Below are positions 38,101 through 47,688 of a stretch of DNA of 64,000 nt, piece by piece; within the stretch, counting starts at the first letter, position 1, and each line of letters begins with the position of its first letter. Location: the NCBI GenBank assembly GCA_016779225.1, contig JADHNZ010000004.1, positions 39,782 through 103,781 of the forward strand, in the 5' to 3' direction. The translations under genes were made by a program, and so were the position numbers. The notes beneath the pieces are model-generated. The model had not been told where the DNA came from. It made no database searches and saw only the letters and a program-made list of their open reading frames with translations. Origin of the DNA: Planctomycetota bacterium. Its GTDB lineage: Bacteria > Planctomycetota > UBA1135 > GCA-002686595.

Positions 38101-39836
38101 CCGGCCGTGAGGGGGACCTGCTCGTAGCTGGACTCCCACAGGGGTGCTCCCGAGAACGCGTCGAGGCAGGCAACGACTCCGAGCTGCGTGAGGACGAACG
38201 CGCGCCCATCCGGCGAGCACACCACGGGCGGCGCCACGAACTCCTGCTCCATGCGCCCGAACATGTTCAGCTGACGCTGGCCGGTGATGACCGGCGTGCT
38301 CCAGGCAAGCTCGCCGGTCGCGAGGTCGAAGGCGGCCACATGCAGCTCGATCCGGCCGCGGGTGCGTGCGCACTGCACGATCACGCGTCCGGCGTGGACG
38401 ACCGGCGGGCTGACCACAGTGAAGCGCTCGGCGAAGGAGCCGGAGTCCCCGTCCCAGCTGGCGGACGGCGCGTGGTGCCACAGGAGCGTCCCGAGCTCGA
38501 GGTCGAACGCCGCCAGACGACGCTCGGGGAGGACCTTGATGATCTCGAGCTCGTTGTAGTCCTGCTGACCCTCGACCTCGAGAGGCAGCTGGAACGCCGC
38601 CAGTGCCACCGTGCCGTCGGTCGCCGGAGCGACGAAGCCCTCGTCGATGTCGATGGCCTCGCGGAAGGTCTCCATGCCGCGCATCGAGCGCTCGACCTCG
38701 GCCCAGGAGGGCAGGTCGCTCCCGAAGGCCGAGGTCCCCTGGCGCCAGAGCAGCTCGCCGGTCTCGGCGGCCACGCACCACAGCTGGCGGCCGGTGCTGA
38801 TGAGCAGGCGCTGTCCCGCGCGCACCGGGAAGACGCGGCGGGACGCGGGGGACTGCCAGTAGGGATCGCGCGGCAGGTTGAGCTCGACCGGCCAGCCCTC
38901 GGGCTGCTGGCCGAAGGGGCGGCCTGCGGGGTCATCGCCCCCGAGGGCGGAGCGGCCCGAGATCGCGGGCTCCGGTGGGAGGGACACGCTGACGCGCAGG
39001 CGCGCGAGCAGGCCAGCCCAGGGCTGCTGGTCGGCCCGGGCCTCGAGCCAGGCGACCACTTGGCTCGGGGACAGTCGCGGCGGCGGAGGTGGCCCCTCGA
39101 GCACGACCCCCTCTGCGGGCTCCTCGTCACCCTCTGCATCGCGGGTGGGGCGGGCAAGAGCGCGGGGCAGGGCCTGGGCGAGGCTGGGCTCGAGGGCGGG
39201 GAGTGCGCGCATCCAGGCCGCACGGGCCGCATCAACCTCACCGCGCTCGAACAGCAGGTCACCCATGGCGATCCAAGCGCGCCCCGCCGCGGCGGTCACG
39301 GGCCAGCGCTGCGCGACGGCGACCAGGGGCCCGAAGCCGCCCGCCTGGGCGGCCTCGAGTGCTTCGCTCAGGGCTGCCTCACTCGCGGCCCGGTGGCGCT
39401 CGCGGTACAGACGCAGCGTCGCCTCCGGCAGGGTGCGCAGCAGGTCGACGGCCCAGGTCCCGACGCCGGCATAGGTCACGCTTGCGACCTGCCCGCGCAC
39501 GGCCTCCGGAGCAGCCAGGGCAAGGACTGCGGTGGCGTTGTCCTCCAGGAGCTCCTGCAGGACAGCCAGGGCCTCGCTGTCGCGCCCGTTGGCCAGGTGC
39601 TCGTCCACCTGCAGGACGGCATTCCGCACCACCTGGGTGTCGTACACATGGAAGCCGCTGGCCGTCACTCCCGCGTCGTCCTGCGCAGGCACGCCCGGGG
39701 GGGAGCTGTGCAGGCGCGCCGCGCGGACCGGCGCAGCGGCAGCGAGCGCGAGGACACCCATCACCGCGAGGCCGCGCAGCCTCGCCCCCCCGGCGCGTCC
39801 AGAGGCGCGCCGTCGTGGCGTTCGGAAGTGGGTCAT
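35118..39836 (-). CDS. Very large exported PQQ-type beta-propeller / TPR protein
   Basis: 1572 residues. A basic N-terminus and hydrophobic run (LRGLAVMGVLALAAAAPVRA) form a signal peptide. Residues 60-220 are helical, TPR-like. About 300-760 form a PQQ-type propeller with repeats such as LLISTGRQLWCVAAETGELL, ATGELAWSTPVITGQRQLNM and HLMALDAATGEVRWSM. TPR-like helices follow (about 770-1180), then a second propeller in the last 380 residues (LWARKIPGGAVEAWF, GARLWRVSLPYTF, NGEEAWSVDLSGLGRG). No methanol-dehydrogenase catalytic residues were identified, so it is probably a scaffold. It lies between the VWA-GATase gene (58 nt) and squalene-like gene B. The 683-residue product at 49501 is a shorter relative. 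Confidence 0.85.
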   Translation of the reverse strand: MTHFRTPRRRASGRAGGARLRGLAVMGVLALAAAAPVRAARLHSSPPGVPAQDDAGVTASGFHVYDTQVVRNAVLQVDEHLANGRDSEALAVLQELLEDNATAVLALAAPEAVRGQVASVTYAGVGTWAVDLLRTLPEATLRLYRERHRAASEAALSEALEAAQAGGFGPLVAVAQRWPVTAAAGRAWIAMGDLLFERGEVDAARAAWMRALPALEPSLAQALPRALARPTRDAEGDEEPAEGVVLEGPPPPPRLSPSQVVAWLEARADQQPWAGLLARLRVSVSLPPEPAISGRSALGGDDPAGRPFGQQPEGWPVELNLPRDPYWQSPASRRVFPVRAGQRLLISTGRQLWCVAAETGELLWRQGTSAFGSDLPSWAEVERSMRGMETFREAIDIDEGFVAPATDGTVALAAFQLPLEVEGQQDYNELEIIKVLPERRLAAFDLELGTLLWHHAPSASWDGDSGSFAERFTVVSPPVVHAGRVIVQCARTRGRIELHVAAFDLATGELAWSTPVITGQRQLNMFGRMEQEFVAPPVVCSPDGRAFVLTQLGVVACLDAFSGAPLWESSYEQVPLTAGRWRRAGSLASVWRNGPPVLHEDAVLAAPFDSPHLMALDAATGEVRWSMRQTRLCLAADATGRTREVNQLLGVREGLLVLGGERVAAFEAASDSLARQAPSRLAWAFPPVGADSLPSRWLPAPVLSGRSVLVPDERELVELDLVTGRRLALLPWPVSDGRRLDGNLLLDDGAFFIVDGSGARGYFEWDGLVQRARRRLEASPNDPEAAVHLATLLTRRARSLHARRQEAQDLVEAGRLLAEGRALLDALPAMEGREAALHQLLRVRADVARAGLDAGQARLCLEEALALAPDPTAAGETRIALQEVLRDRDLDARLEVLREIATLDLRERVAVAVVRPAPGEATRMLRLQPLEGPDPEGGFPLPSAVYASLEEVRLQLASRDEARRRAGLAALYELLPTWGRFPLPWRDGELEGQDVDSFARAVLAEGFTREGWQRLPTVEAAAEAELAVALREGTDEALVGISQRWPWTAAAERAESQRLEVARIGGDVNAAASIVMGALPESWSTLPSSVETSRRWLLLAETLEAAGNGALAAALLSHLTATWPNAGPELAEAAERRRAAAAPQALPAPELPAEPTLARLETASLIEAGRFAALGDEPSRLLTLTRDRVIAVGPAGRELWARKIPGGAVEAWFDPDRCVTAAGRLHLVLPDVLYSIDPSSGDLGTYATARTRGEYLHGDSAGGLLVTTRRELDAFVTEGIEPLTGARLWRVSLPYTFLPEFTLDAERGVVVLWPNGQGSARILDLFTGRERARIRLQGVRREEARAAFVHGDLLVLPALQRGSSTRTNRFRGFRLSNGEEAWSVDLSGLGRGYEATHVLRSGGKVWLVLATRAGGDSVRSLHEFDARRGMVVQASTATFPPRAILLGLGTTGRLDLAEPFLIAADPSRRTLLGISLEEGLRWSSPPGVELIHPRLSAGPPPVVGRERIALMADRPGGEAAALLVLDRATGTTLSVRPASQPPTPMTGAPRPSVVPWDGGLWVALESHSEFLR

Positions 39837-39894
39837 GGTGGCGGGTCGCGGCGCGGCCCGGTGGTCGGTGCGACCGTCGCGTCTGGGGCGGCGG

Positions 39895-42441
39895 TCAGAT
39901 CAGCTCGAGGCGCTTGCGCAGGATCCACTCGGCGATGAGCAGGGCGAGGACCAGGGCCAGCGTGCCCCAGCGATCCCAGGCGTCGAGCAGGTCCGAGCGC
40001 AGGGGCTCGCGCCGCTCCTCGCCCCCGGGGAGCGCCTGCAGGAGCGGGCCGGCCTCGGCCAGGGTGACCGCGCTGCCGCCCGTCCTCTGGGAGAGGGCCA
40101 GCAGGGCTGCGGGATCTGGGGTCGGGTCGGCGTTCTCATGGGAGGGCAGGACCACCTCGTAGTCCGCGCGCGCCACGGGTTCATCGGCATCCAGGAGGAC
40201 GGCGCTCCAGGCACCCGCGCGTCCTGCCTCGAAGGAGGTCCGGAACACTCCCGGCCGGCTCGGGTCCGCAGCGAGCTCGAGGCGCTCCAGCTCCCCGTCG
40301 GGGCCCTCGAGCTCCACGGTCCGGCTGTCGGCCTCCAGTGGCTCGAAGTCCTCGTTCAGCACGCGGGCCTCCAGGGAGACGCGCTCGTCCAGGCCGTACT
40401 CGGGCTGCAGGGCCTCGAGCTGGTGGCGGCGATCCCCACCCTTCAGCCGACCGAGGGCGAGCCAGCGAATGGCGTTCCGCCAGAACCGCTCGTGGTAGCG
40501 GTGCTCGTAGCGGAACTGCCAGCGGTGGGTCGCGTCGATGGCGAGGAAGAGCGTGCGCCCCTCGGGGTGATAGCCCGCCACGAGCAGCGGGTCGCGCTCA
40601 CCGTCGCCCGACAGGCTCTGGGTGGGGTGCCGCAGCAGGACCTGTGCACCCGGCTTCGCCCCGCGCACGGGGAAGTACCAGTAGAAGCCGCGCAGGCCGC
40701 CCTCCTCCTGCCAGAGCTGGCGGTTGAGCTCCGCGTCGGGATGCAGGCGGACGATCTGGTGCGGGCTGCTGGGATCCTCGAGGGTCGGGTGCTGCTCGAG
40801 AGTGGTGTCCACCTCGAACGCCAGGGCCCCGGTGGGGTCGAGGGTCACGGGCAGGAGCTTCGCGAACTCGGTGCCCGCGACCGCCTTGGGCATGTCGAAC
40901 TCGCCCGCGATCACGCACAGGCCGCCGCCCTTCTCCACGAACTCGCCGAGGGAGCGCACGAACTCCTCGCCCTCCGCGGGGTCGGCCGAGATGGCCCAGG
41001 GGTTCACATCGCCCAGCACGACCACGTCGTAGCGCTCGAGCAGCTGCTCCGTGCGGGTCGGCACGCGGGTGAGGCGGTCGAGGCCGCGCGTGGCCTCCTG
41101 AGGGAAGTCCGGCGTGGCGGACAGCAGGAACATCTGGGCCTCGATGCGCTCGTCCGCGCGCAGGAGCATGTCCTTGAGCTGGCGATACTCCCAGCGCGGG
41201 TAGCCGTCCACATAGAGGACGCGGATGCGCTCGGGGTTGACCCGCACGACCGTCGCGACCTGGTTGTCGTCGAGCATGCGCTCCTCGGGGAGGGGCGCTA
41301 CCGACACGCGGAAGCGCCGCTCGAGTCCCCGGGAGCCCGTCCGGCGGCCGGGTGCCGTGAGGGTGACGCGCAGCCCCTCCTCGGTGGGCTCGACCCGCTG
41401 CTGGTCCACGGGCTGGGCCTGGCCGCCTTCCACCTCCTCCAGCAGGACCTCGACGGCGGCGCCGCCCTCGAGCCCGCGCGCACGCACGCGCACGATCAGG
41501 CTGATCTCGTCCTCCTCGAGCACGGAGGTGGGGGCCTCGACCAGCTCCAGGACGAGGTTGCGCTCGGGCCGCGTGTCTCCGACCACGACCGTGTGCACGG
41601 GGATCCCGGCCTGGCTCGCGCGCTCGGCCACGGCCATGGGATCGGCTCCGCCGTTGGAGCGCCCGTCCCCGACGACGACGATCCCCTTCACATGGCGACC
41701 TCTTGCCTGACCCAGGGCGGAGGCAAGGGCGTCTCCAAGGTGCGTGGCTGCGCCGCGCCCGGCGAGGTCGCTCGGACCCGCAAGGGCCTCGGTGGTGGTG
41801 GCGAAGCGCTGGAGGCGCACCTCATAGCCGGTCTCCTCCAGGTGGGGCAGGAGGCGCGCGTCGAGCCACGCCGAGGTCAGCTCCGCGCGGCTGGCCTCCC
41901 CGACGGAGGGCGCCTGTCCCCCGCTTGGAGAGGGAAGCAGCGCCTGGAGCCTGCGCGCGACCTCCTCGGCGCCGGAGTAGGCGTCGCGGCGCGACATGCT
42001 GGCAGAGTCGTCCGCCAGCACCAGGATCTCGGCCGGGGTCACGCGCTCCTGGGAGCGCACCTCGACCGGACGCGCGAGGACGGCGAGCAGGGCCAGCAGG
42101 CTCAGCCACCGCAGCCCCACGAGCGTCGTGCGCATGCCGGAGGAGAGCGTCTCGCGGGCATAGGCGCGCCAGGCCACTGCGAAGGACAGGGGCAGGACCA
42201 CCAGCACCACGACCCAGGGAGCCGGTGCCTCGAGGAGCCGCCAGCTGGTGGCCGTGTCCTCCTGGGGAGTGCTGACTGGAGCCGCGGTGCCTTGTGTTGT
42301 CGCCGCCGCCTGGGATGCCGCCGCCTGTGATGCTGTGTCCTGCGTGACCGCAGGGGCGATCGCAGGTGCGGCAGCAGGGGCGGCCTCGGGCTCGACTCCG
42401 CGGGGGCTTGAGGCCTCCATGGGCAGGCGCGGCCGGGTCAT
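39895..42441 (-). CDS. Membrane protein with VWA and glutamine-amidotransferase-like domains
   Basis: 848 residues. An Ala/Thr/Gln-rich N-terminus is followed by two membrane segments (PWVVVLVVLPLSFAVAW and LRWLSLLALLAVLARP), then a VWA domain with the MIDAS-like DDSASMS near 143-149 and GIVVVGDGRSNGG. After beta-rich segments comes a GATase1-like fold: RVLYVDGYPRWEYRQLKDML, YDVVVLGDVNPWAIS, EFVEKGGGLCVIAGEFDM, FLAIDATHRWQFRYEHR. A C-terminal membrane helix (GTLALVLALLIAEWIL) closes it. This architecture accompanies MoxR, DUF58 and BatA-like genes in planctomycetes. The catalytic cysteine triad of true amidotransferases is not evident. It overlaps the BatA-type gene by 4 nt. Confidence 0.87.
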   Translation of the reverse strand: MTRPRLPMEASSPRGVEPEAAPAAAPAIAPAVTQDTASQAAASQAAATTQGTAAPVSTPQEDTATSWRLLEAPAPWVVVLVVLPLSFAVAWRAYARETLSSGMRTTLVGLRWLSLLALLAVLARPVEVRSQERVTPAEILVLADDSASMSRRDAYSGAEEVARRLQALLPSPSGGQAPSVGEASRAELTSAWLDARLLPHLEETGYEVRLQRFATTTEALAGPSDLAGRGAATHLGDALASALGQARGRHVKGIVVVGDGRSNGGADPMAVAERASQAGIPVHTVVVGDTRPERNLVLELVEAPTSVLEEDEISLIVRVRARGLEGGAAVEVLLEEVEGGQAQPVDQQRVEPTEEGLRVTLTAPGRRTGSRGLERRFRVSVAPLPEERMLDDNQVATVVRVNPERIRVLYVDGYPRWEYRQLKDMLLRADERIEAQMFLLSATPDFPQEATRGLDRLTRVPTRTEQLLERYDVVVLGDVNPWAISADPAEGEEFVRSLGEFVEKGGGLCVIAGEFDMPKAVAGTEFAKLLPVTLDPTGALAFEVDTTLEQHPTLEDPSSPHQIVRLHPDAELNRQLWQEEGGLRGFYWYFPVRGAKPGAQVLLRHPTQSLSGDGERDPLLVAGYHPEGRTLFLAIDATHRWQFRYEHRYHERFWRNAIRWLALGRLKGGDRRHQLEALQPEYGLDERVSLEARVLNEDFEPLEADSRTVELEGPDGELERLELAADPSRPGVFRTSFEAGRAGAWSAVLLDADEPVARADYEVVLPSHENADPTPDPAALLALSQRTGGSAVTLAEAGPLLQALPGGEERREPLRSDLLDAWDRWGTLALVLALLIAEWILRKRLELI

Positions 42442-44654
42442 GCGTGCATCCTCCTTCCGCGTCCGCCGAGGCGCGCGCCCCAGAGGGACTCACCGACGAG
42501 GAAGGCCAGGCAGGCCCAGGCAACCACGCGCCACAGTTCGCCCTGGGGCCCGCCGGTGACGGGGTCCGCGCTCTCCTCGTTGGACTGCGGCGCGACCACG
42601 CGGAGGGCCGCGTGCAGACCCTCGAGGTCCGCGGGGGAGGAGCGCCGCAGCTCCGACTCCTCGGGCGGCAGGACCACGGCAAAGGGCTCCGCCGGCGCGC
42701 CCTCGAGCTCCACCCGGTAGAGGCCCGCGCGGGTCAGGTCGGCAGGCTCGGGCGCGGGCAGCAGGAAGCCGCCGCGGCTCGTGGGCTCGGGATCGCCAGC
42801 GACCGCGCGCCGGGTGCCATCCGGGCGCACCAGCGTGAGCCCGCGCGGGAAGGCCTCCACCTCGAGCCGGGGGGCGAGGCCGGGCTGGCCGTCTCGCTGT
42901 CCGGGCTCGCGGCGCGCCGCGGCTCGGACCCACTCGACCACGAGGGGGATCATCACCGGCGCGAGCTGGGGGAGGGGGGTCCAGGAGCGGCCGATGGAGG
43001 TCGTCCACAGCCAGACCTGCCCGTCCAGGAAGGGGCGTGTCACGAGCAGGGGGCTGCGCGCGTCGTCGTCCAGGGTCGCCAGGACGCGGGCATCGGCCAG
43101 CGGGCGCGCCCGCACGAACTCCTGGATCGGCACCTCGGTCAGGAGCGGGCGATGCCGCTCGCTGTCGAAGAACGCAAGGACAGGGTCGGTGCCGTCGAAG
43201 TCCAGCACCCGGAAGTAGCTCTCCCTCCGGGGACTCCGCGTGCGCGCGATGGGCTCTGCGGGCAGGAGCCCCGAGCCATCGGCGCGGAACAGGCGGGCGC
43301 CCACGCCCTCGAGATCGCTCATCCCATCCCCGCAGCTGACCACGAGCCCGGCGCCCGCGGCCACCCGGGCCTCGAGGTCGAGGCAGACGCCTTCCGGCAG
43401 GGGGGGCACGCCGGCCAGCCAGATGACATCGCGGCCCTTGAGCTCGACCTCCCCGGCGGCGAGCGCGGAGGCGGTCACCTCCTCGACCTCGAAGTCGCTC
43501 GGGAGGCCGTCGGCCTCCGGGGCCCGCAGGGCGAGGACGAGGAAGCCCGCCTCGTCGTCGAGCAGCCGCTCGGCGGGGCTCCCGTTGACGACGAGCACCC
43601 GGATCGGGTCCGGGACCACGAGGACGGACGCGCGCGAGTCGTCCGCCGCGAGGCCGTCGCCATCGACCGTGGCCACGAGGCTGTGCGGGCCCGCCTCCGT
43701 GAAGGTGTGCGGGAAGCGAGCCTCGGCGCGGCCCTCAGGATCCAGGTCCACGCGCTGGCTGGGCAGCCGGTTGCCGTCGATCTCGAGGGTGACCCGTGCG
43801 GCAACGCGTGGGCTCCCTGCGAGGTGGCGCAGCTGCACCAGGACCTCCGTGGGCTCCCCCGCGCGCAGGGGGCCCGGGGGGAGGGAGATGCCGGAGACAG
43901 AGGTGTTGTCGGGGCGCAGCACGCCTCCGGTGGCGTCCTCGAGGATGACGGTCACCCCGAGGGCCTCGAACGCGTCGAGGGCGTCCAGCACTCCCTGACG
44001 GGTGCCGCCCTCCTCGTCGAGGAACAGGTCGGCCTGCAGGTCGGAGAGCACGCGCACCTCCGCTCCGCTGGACTCCTCCTCACCGCCGCCCTCGCGCACG
44101 ATGTCGAGCACCTCGACGAGGGCCGCCGCTAGGTCGGCGCGCTCGTCGGTGGGGGAGGTGAGGGTCGGCAGGACCAGCGCAGCCTTCTCCGGCGTGGGCC
44201 AGGAGACGAGGCGCGTCGTTGCGCCCATGAGCAGCACATGGAGGCGGTCACCGGCGCTCCCGTCCAGCTCCTCCGCGAGCTGGAGTGCGCGGGTGCGAAG
44301 AGCCGCGAAGGTGGACTCGGCGCCCACCTGGAGGCCCGTGGAGGCCGAGCCGTCCAGCACGAGCACGACCTCGCGCCGCCGCTCGGTCAGCACCCCCAGG
44401 GCGCCGCCTCCGGACACGAACGGGCGTGCCACTGCCAGAGCCAGCAGGGCCACCGCACCCATGCGCAGCAGGAGCAGCAGGAGGTTCTCGAGCTGGACCC
44501 GGCGGCGCGTGCGCTTGTGAGCCGCGAGCACGAAGCGCATGGCGGCCCACGGGGTCGGCCGGTAGCGCTGGCGGTTGAGCAGGTGGATCACCAGCGGCAC
44601 GGCCGCCAGCGCCGCACCCGCGGCCAGTGCCGGGTGCAGGAAGCCCTCAATCAT
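42438..44654 (-). CDS. BatA-type VWA membrane protein
   Basis: 738 residues. The N-terminus matches the aerotolerance-regulator N-terminal domain: FLHPALAAGAALAAVPLVIH, LLNRQRYRPTPWAAMRFVL, then ENLLLLLLRMGAVALLALAV. A VWA domain follows with the MIDAS-like LVLDGSAST near 101-109. Two Ig-like segments and a GATase-like region (IRVLVVNGSPAERLLDDEAG, GRDVIWLAGVPPLPEG) come next, and a hydrophobic C-terminal stretch (VAWACLAFLVGESLWG) re-anchors it. VWA partners of MoxR ATPases are thought to be substrates or adaptors in envelope assembly. It overlaps both neighbours by 4 nt. Confidence 0.88.
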   Translation of the reverse strand: MIEGFLHPALAAGAALAAVPLVIHLLNRQRYRPTPWAAMRFVLAAHKRTRRRVQLENLLLLLLRMGAVALLALAVARPFVSGGGALGVLTERRREVVLVLDGSASTGLQVGAESTFAALRTRALQLAEELDGSAGDRLHVLLMGATTRLVSWPTPEKAALVLPTLTSPTDERADLAAALVEVLDIVREGGGEEESSGAEVRVLSDLQADLFLDEEGGTRQGVLDALDAFEALGVTVILEDATGGVLRPDNTSVSGISLPPGPLRAGEPTEVLVQLRHLAGSPRVAARVTLEIDGNRLPSQRVDLDPEGRAEARFPHTFTEAGPHSLVATVDGDGLAADDSRASVLVVPDPIRVLVVNGSPAERLLDDEAGFLVLALRAPEADGLPSDFEVEEVTASALAAGEVELKGRDVIWLAGVPPLPEGVCLDLEARVAAGAGLVVSCGDGMSDLEGVGARLFRADGSGLLPAEPIARTRSPRRESYFRVLDFDGTDPVLAFFDSERHRPLLTEVPIQEFVRARPLADARVLATLDDDARSPLLVTRPFLDGQVWLWTTSIGRSWTPLPQLAPVMIPLVVEWVRAAARREPGQRDGQPGLAPRLEVEAFPRGLTLVRPDGTRRAVAGDPEPTSRGGFLLPAPEPADLTRAGLYRVELEGAPAEPFAVVLPPEESELRRSSPADLEGLHAALRVVAPQSNEESADPVTGGPQGELWRVVAWACLAFLVGESLWGARLGGRGRRMHA

Positions 44655-45559
44655 CCCGGGCCCCCTCGCGCGCGTGCGCTGCGGTGCGACAGGTAGGTGC
44701 GGATCACCTCATCCAGGGGCTGGTCCGTGCGCACCTGCACTAGGTCCACGCTGAGGGCTGCCGCGGCCCGCATCAGCTCGCGGTTGTGGGCCTCGATCTC
44801 CTCGAGGTAGGCCTCCCGCAGCTCGCGTGGATCGAGCTTGCGCTGTCCCGTGGCCTCGAGCCCCTCGAACCGGACGAGGTGGTCGAAGTCGAAGTCGAGC
44901 TCCTGGGGGTCGAGGACCTGGAACAGGATCGGCTCATGTCCCCCGTGGAGCAGCCGCTTCACCCCGTCCATCACGACCTCGACATCCTCGAAGAAGTCGC
45001 TGAAGACGGCGGTGAGGCCGCGCTGCTTGAGCCGCGGGGCGAGCTTCGCGAGCGCGCTGCCCGCGGCCGTGGGACCCTTGGCCTCCGTCTGCTCCAGCGT
45101 CTTGAAGATCGAGAGCTTCTGGGGCGCACCGTTCCCGGGGGGCACCTTGGCCCGCCAGTCCTCGTCGAACACGACCAGGCCCACGGTGTCACGCTGGCTC
45201 AGGACGAGGTGCGCGAGGATCGCCGCGCACCAGCGCGCGTAGTCGAGCTTGCTCCAGCCCAGGGACGCGAACCCCATCGACTCCGACGCGTCGAGGAGCA
45301 GGTTGAGGGAGAGGCTGGTCTCCTCCACATACTCCTTCACCACGAGCCTGTCCGAGCGGGCGAACACGCGCCAGTCCAGGCGGCGCAGCTCGTCGCCTGG
45401 CGCGTACTGGCGGTGCTGCGCGAACTCGATCGAGCTGCCCTTGTGGGGCGAGCGGTGCTGGCCCGCCATCACGCCCTCGACGACTCGCCGCGCGACGAGC
45501 TCGAGGTTCGACAGGCGGTCGAGGACCGCCGGGTCGATGACTCCCTGGGCCTGGGGCAT
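44651..45559 (-). CDS. DUF58 domain-containing protein
   Basis: 302 residues with no signal peptide. DUF58 proteins have a VWA-like fold and nearly always accompany MoxR ATPases. The block HKGSSIEFAQHRQYAPGDEL followed by RRLDWRVFARSDRLVVKEYV is the family hallmark. LLLDASESMGF is the degenerate MIDAS. GLTAVFSDFFEDVEVVMDGV and PILFQVLDPQELDFDF follow. It starts 15 nt after the moxR stop and overlaps the BatA-type gene by 4 nt, so the module is co-expressed. Confidence 0.93.
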   Translation of the reverse strand: MPQAQGVIDPAVLDRLSNLELVARRVVEGVMAGQHRSPHKGSSIEFAQHRQYAPGDELRRLDWRVFARSDRLVVKEYVEETSLSLNLLLDASESMGFASLGWSKLDYARWCAAILAHLVLSQRDTVGLVVFDEDWRAKVPPGNGAPQKLSIFKTLEQTEAKGPTAAGSALAKLAPRLKQRGLTAVFSDFFEDVEVVMDGVKRLLHGGHEPILFQVLDPQELDFDFDHLVRFEGLEATGQRKLDPRELREAYLEEIEAHNRELMRAAAALSVDLVQVRTDQPLDEVIRTYLSHRSARARGGPG

Positions 45560-45574
45560 GGACGACGGACTGGC

Positions 45575-46597
<1,023 letters not shown>

Positions 46598-46879
46598 GTG
46601 GGGGGGGTTCCTTGGGGACTCCAGGGGGGTGCGATGGGGAGGCCAGCAGGAGCCAGCCCCGGGGCCCGGGGAGGGGGGACCCCCGGGCAGGACACTCTAA
46701 CGCGCCCCTCCGAATGGACCCAGGGGCGCTGAACATCCTTGGGACGAGTCGCGAGAGGTTCCCGGGCCGGGTACGCAGTTCGTACACGCCTGGATGCGTG
46801 CTCGACGCCTCCGAGCCGGACCGATCGCGCCTCACGCGGATGCGGGCCCGGAGGGTCGAGGGCTCGGGCTAGGTGTCCT
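46598..46879. other. Gene-free region upstream of moxR
   Basis: No supported gene lies between the moxR start (46597) and the hairpin array at 46880. Short open frames here show no family motif. A small inverted repeat, GTACG-CAGTT-CGTAC at 46771-46785, could be an operator. No promoter match was clear enough to name. Confidence 0.4.
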
Positions 46880-47010
46880 GAGCCCCGGCGCCAAGCGCCG
46901 GGGTGGCCAGCTTGCACCCCGGCGACAAGCGCCGGTCCGGGCAGCCTGCACCCCGGCGACAAGCGCCGGTCCGGGCAGCCTGCACCCCGGCGACAAGCGC
47001 CGGGGTGGGA
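46880..47010. repeat. Four-copy 34-bp tandem repeat, each copy a GC-rich hairpin
   Basis: Copies begin near 46880, 46914, 46948 and 46982, an exact 34-bp period. Each contains CCGGCG, a 5-base spacer, then CGCCGG. In the first and last copies the arms extend to CCCCGGCG / CGCCGGGG. Copies 2 and 3 are identical apart from their edges. The array ends 17 nt from the stop of the minus-strand gene at 47027, so it may act as stacked terminators or an mRNA 3'-end structure. It is too short and unspaced to be a CRISPR array. Confidence 0.85.
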
Positions 47011-47026
47011 ACGCCCTCGCGCAGGT

Positions 47027-47599
47027 TCAGGGCTCGGGGCAGGGTTGGGTCTCATGGTCCTCCACATGGCCTGCGGGGAGCCACTCGGTGCAGCTGCACT
47101 TGTTGAGGATCCCCACCAGGCCTCCGAGGACGGTGGCCTCGTCGCACTGGCAGGTGCGGCGCTCCACGGGCAGGATCCCGGCGGACGCGCAGCGATGCCC
47201 GGGCAGCTGGGGTCCCTGCACGCAGGTCTGGTGGGCGGGTCGCGCGACCTGCCAGTCCGGACACTGCGTGCCGTCCCAGCTGAGGTGGATCCAGGCCAGC
47301 TCGATCCCGCCATCACACTCGTGGACCAGGCTGCTCTCGCTGATGAGGGCGTCGACCTGGCGAGCGCTTCGATCGGGGCAGGCCGGTGCCGGGCCCTGGC
47401 TGCTGGCGTGCAGGATGCCCATGAGTGCGGCCGCCGAGGCAAGGGCCAGCAGCGAGCGCGGGGTGCGCCACCGCGACCTGGCGGATCGAGGCTCCGACGG
47501 CGGACCCATGGCTGCGTGGGCCGCGAGCTGCCGTCCCTCGGAGGGACTCGTGAGGAAGGGGTGTCCGGTGAAGTCGTCTTGCGATCTGGGTTTCGACAT
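47027..47599 (-). CDS. Cys-rich membrane-anchored hypothetical protein
   Basis: 190 residues from the ATG at 47599, which has a purine-rich AGAGGA about 9 nt upstream. A basic cytoplasmic N-terminus of about 60 residues (ending RSARSRWRTPR) precedes one hydrophobic segment (SLLALASAAALMGILHA). About 110 exported residues follow with ten cysteines, including HEC, TQCPDW, TCV, HRC, RTCQC and NKCSC, which could form five disulfides. I do not recognise the family. It is the last gene of the minus-strand run from enolase and ends beside the 34-bp hairpin array. Confidence 0.7.
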   Translation of the reverse strand: MSKPRSQDDFTGHPFLTSPSEGRQLAAHAAMGPPSEPRSARSRWRTPRSLLALASAAALMGILHASSQGPAPACPDRSARQVDALISESSLVHECDGGIELAWIHLSWDGTQCPDWQVARPAHQTCVQGPQLPGHRCASAGILPVERRTCQCDEATVLGGLVGILNKCSCTEWLPAGHVEDHETQPCPEP

Positions 47600-47688
47600 G
47601 GGGGTGGTCCTCTGGGGTCTCTTGGAGGGGGTCAAGGGGAATGAGGGGCCCCGGTGCGGGGCCCCGTGGAAGGGGGGCGATGGCGGGG

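Noticed and set aside
46741..46785. Specific moxR promoter
   Set aside because: Only weak -10-like hexamers were visible and no suitably spaced -35 element; the GTACG inverted repeat is noted but not assigned.
46880..47010. Possible CRISPR array
   Set aside because: The 34-bp units are directly tandem with no variable spacers and there are no cas genes.
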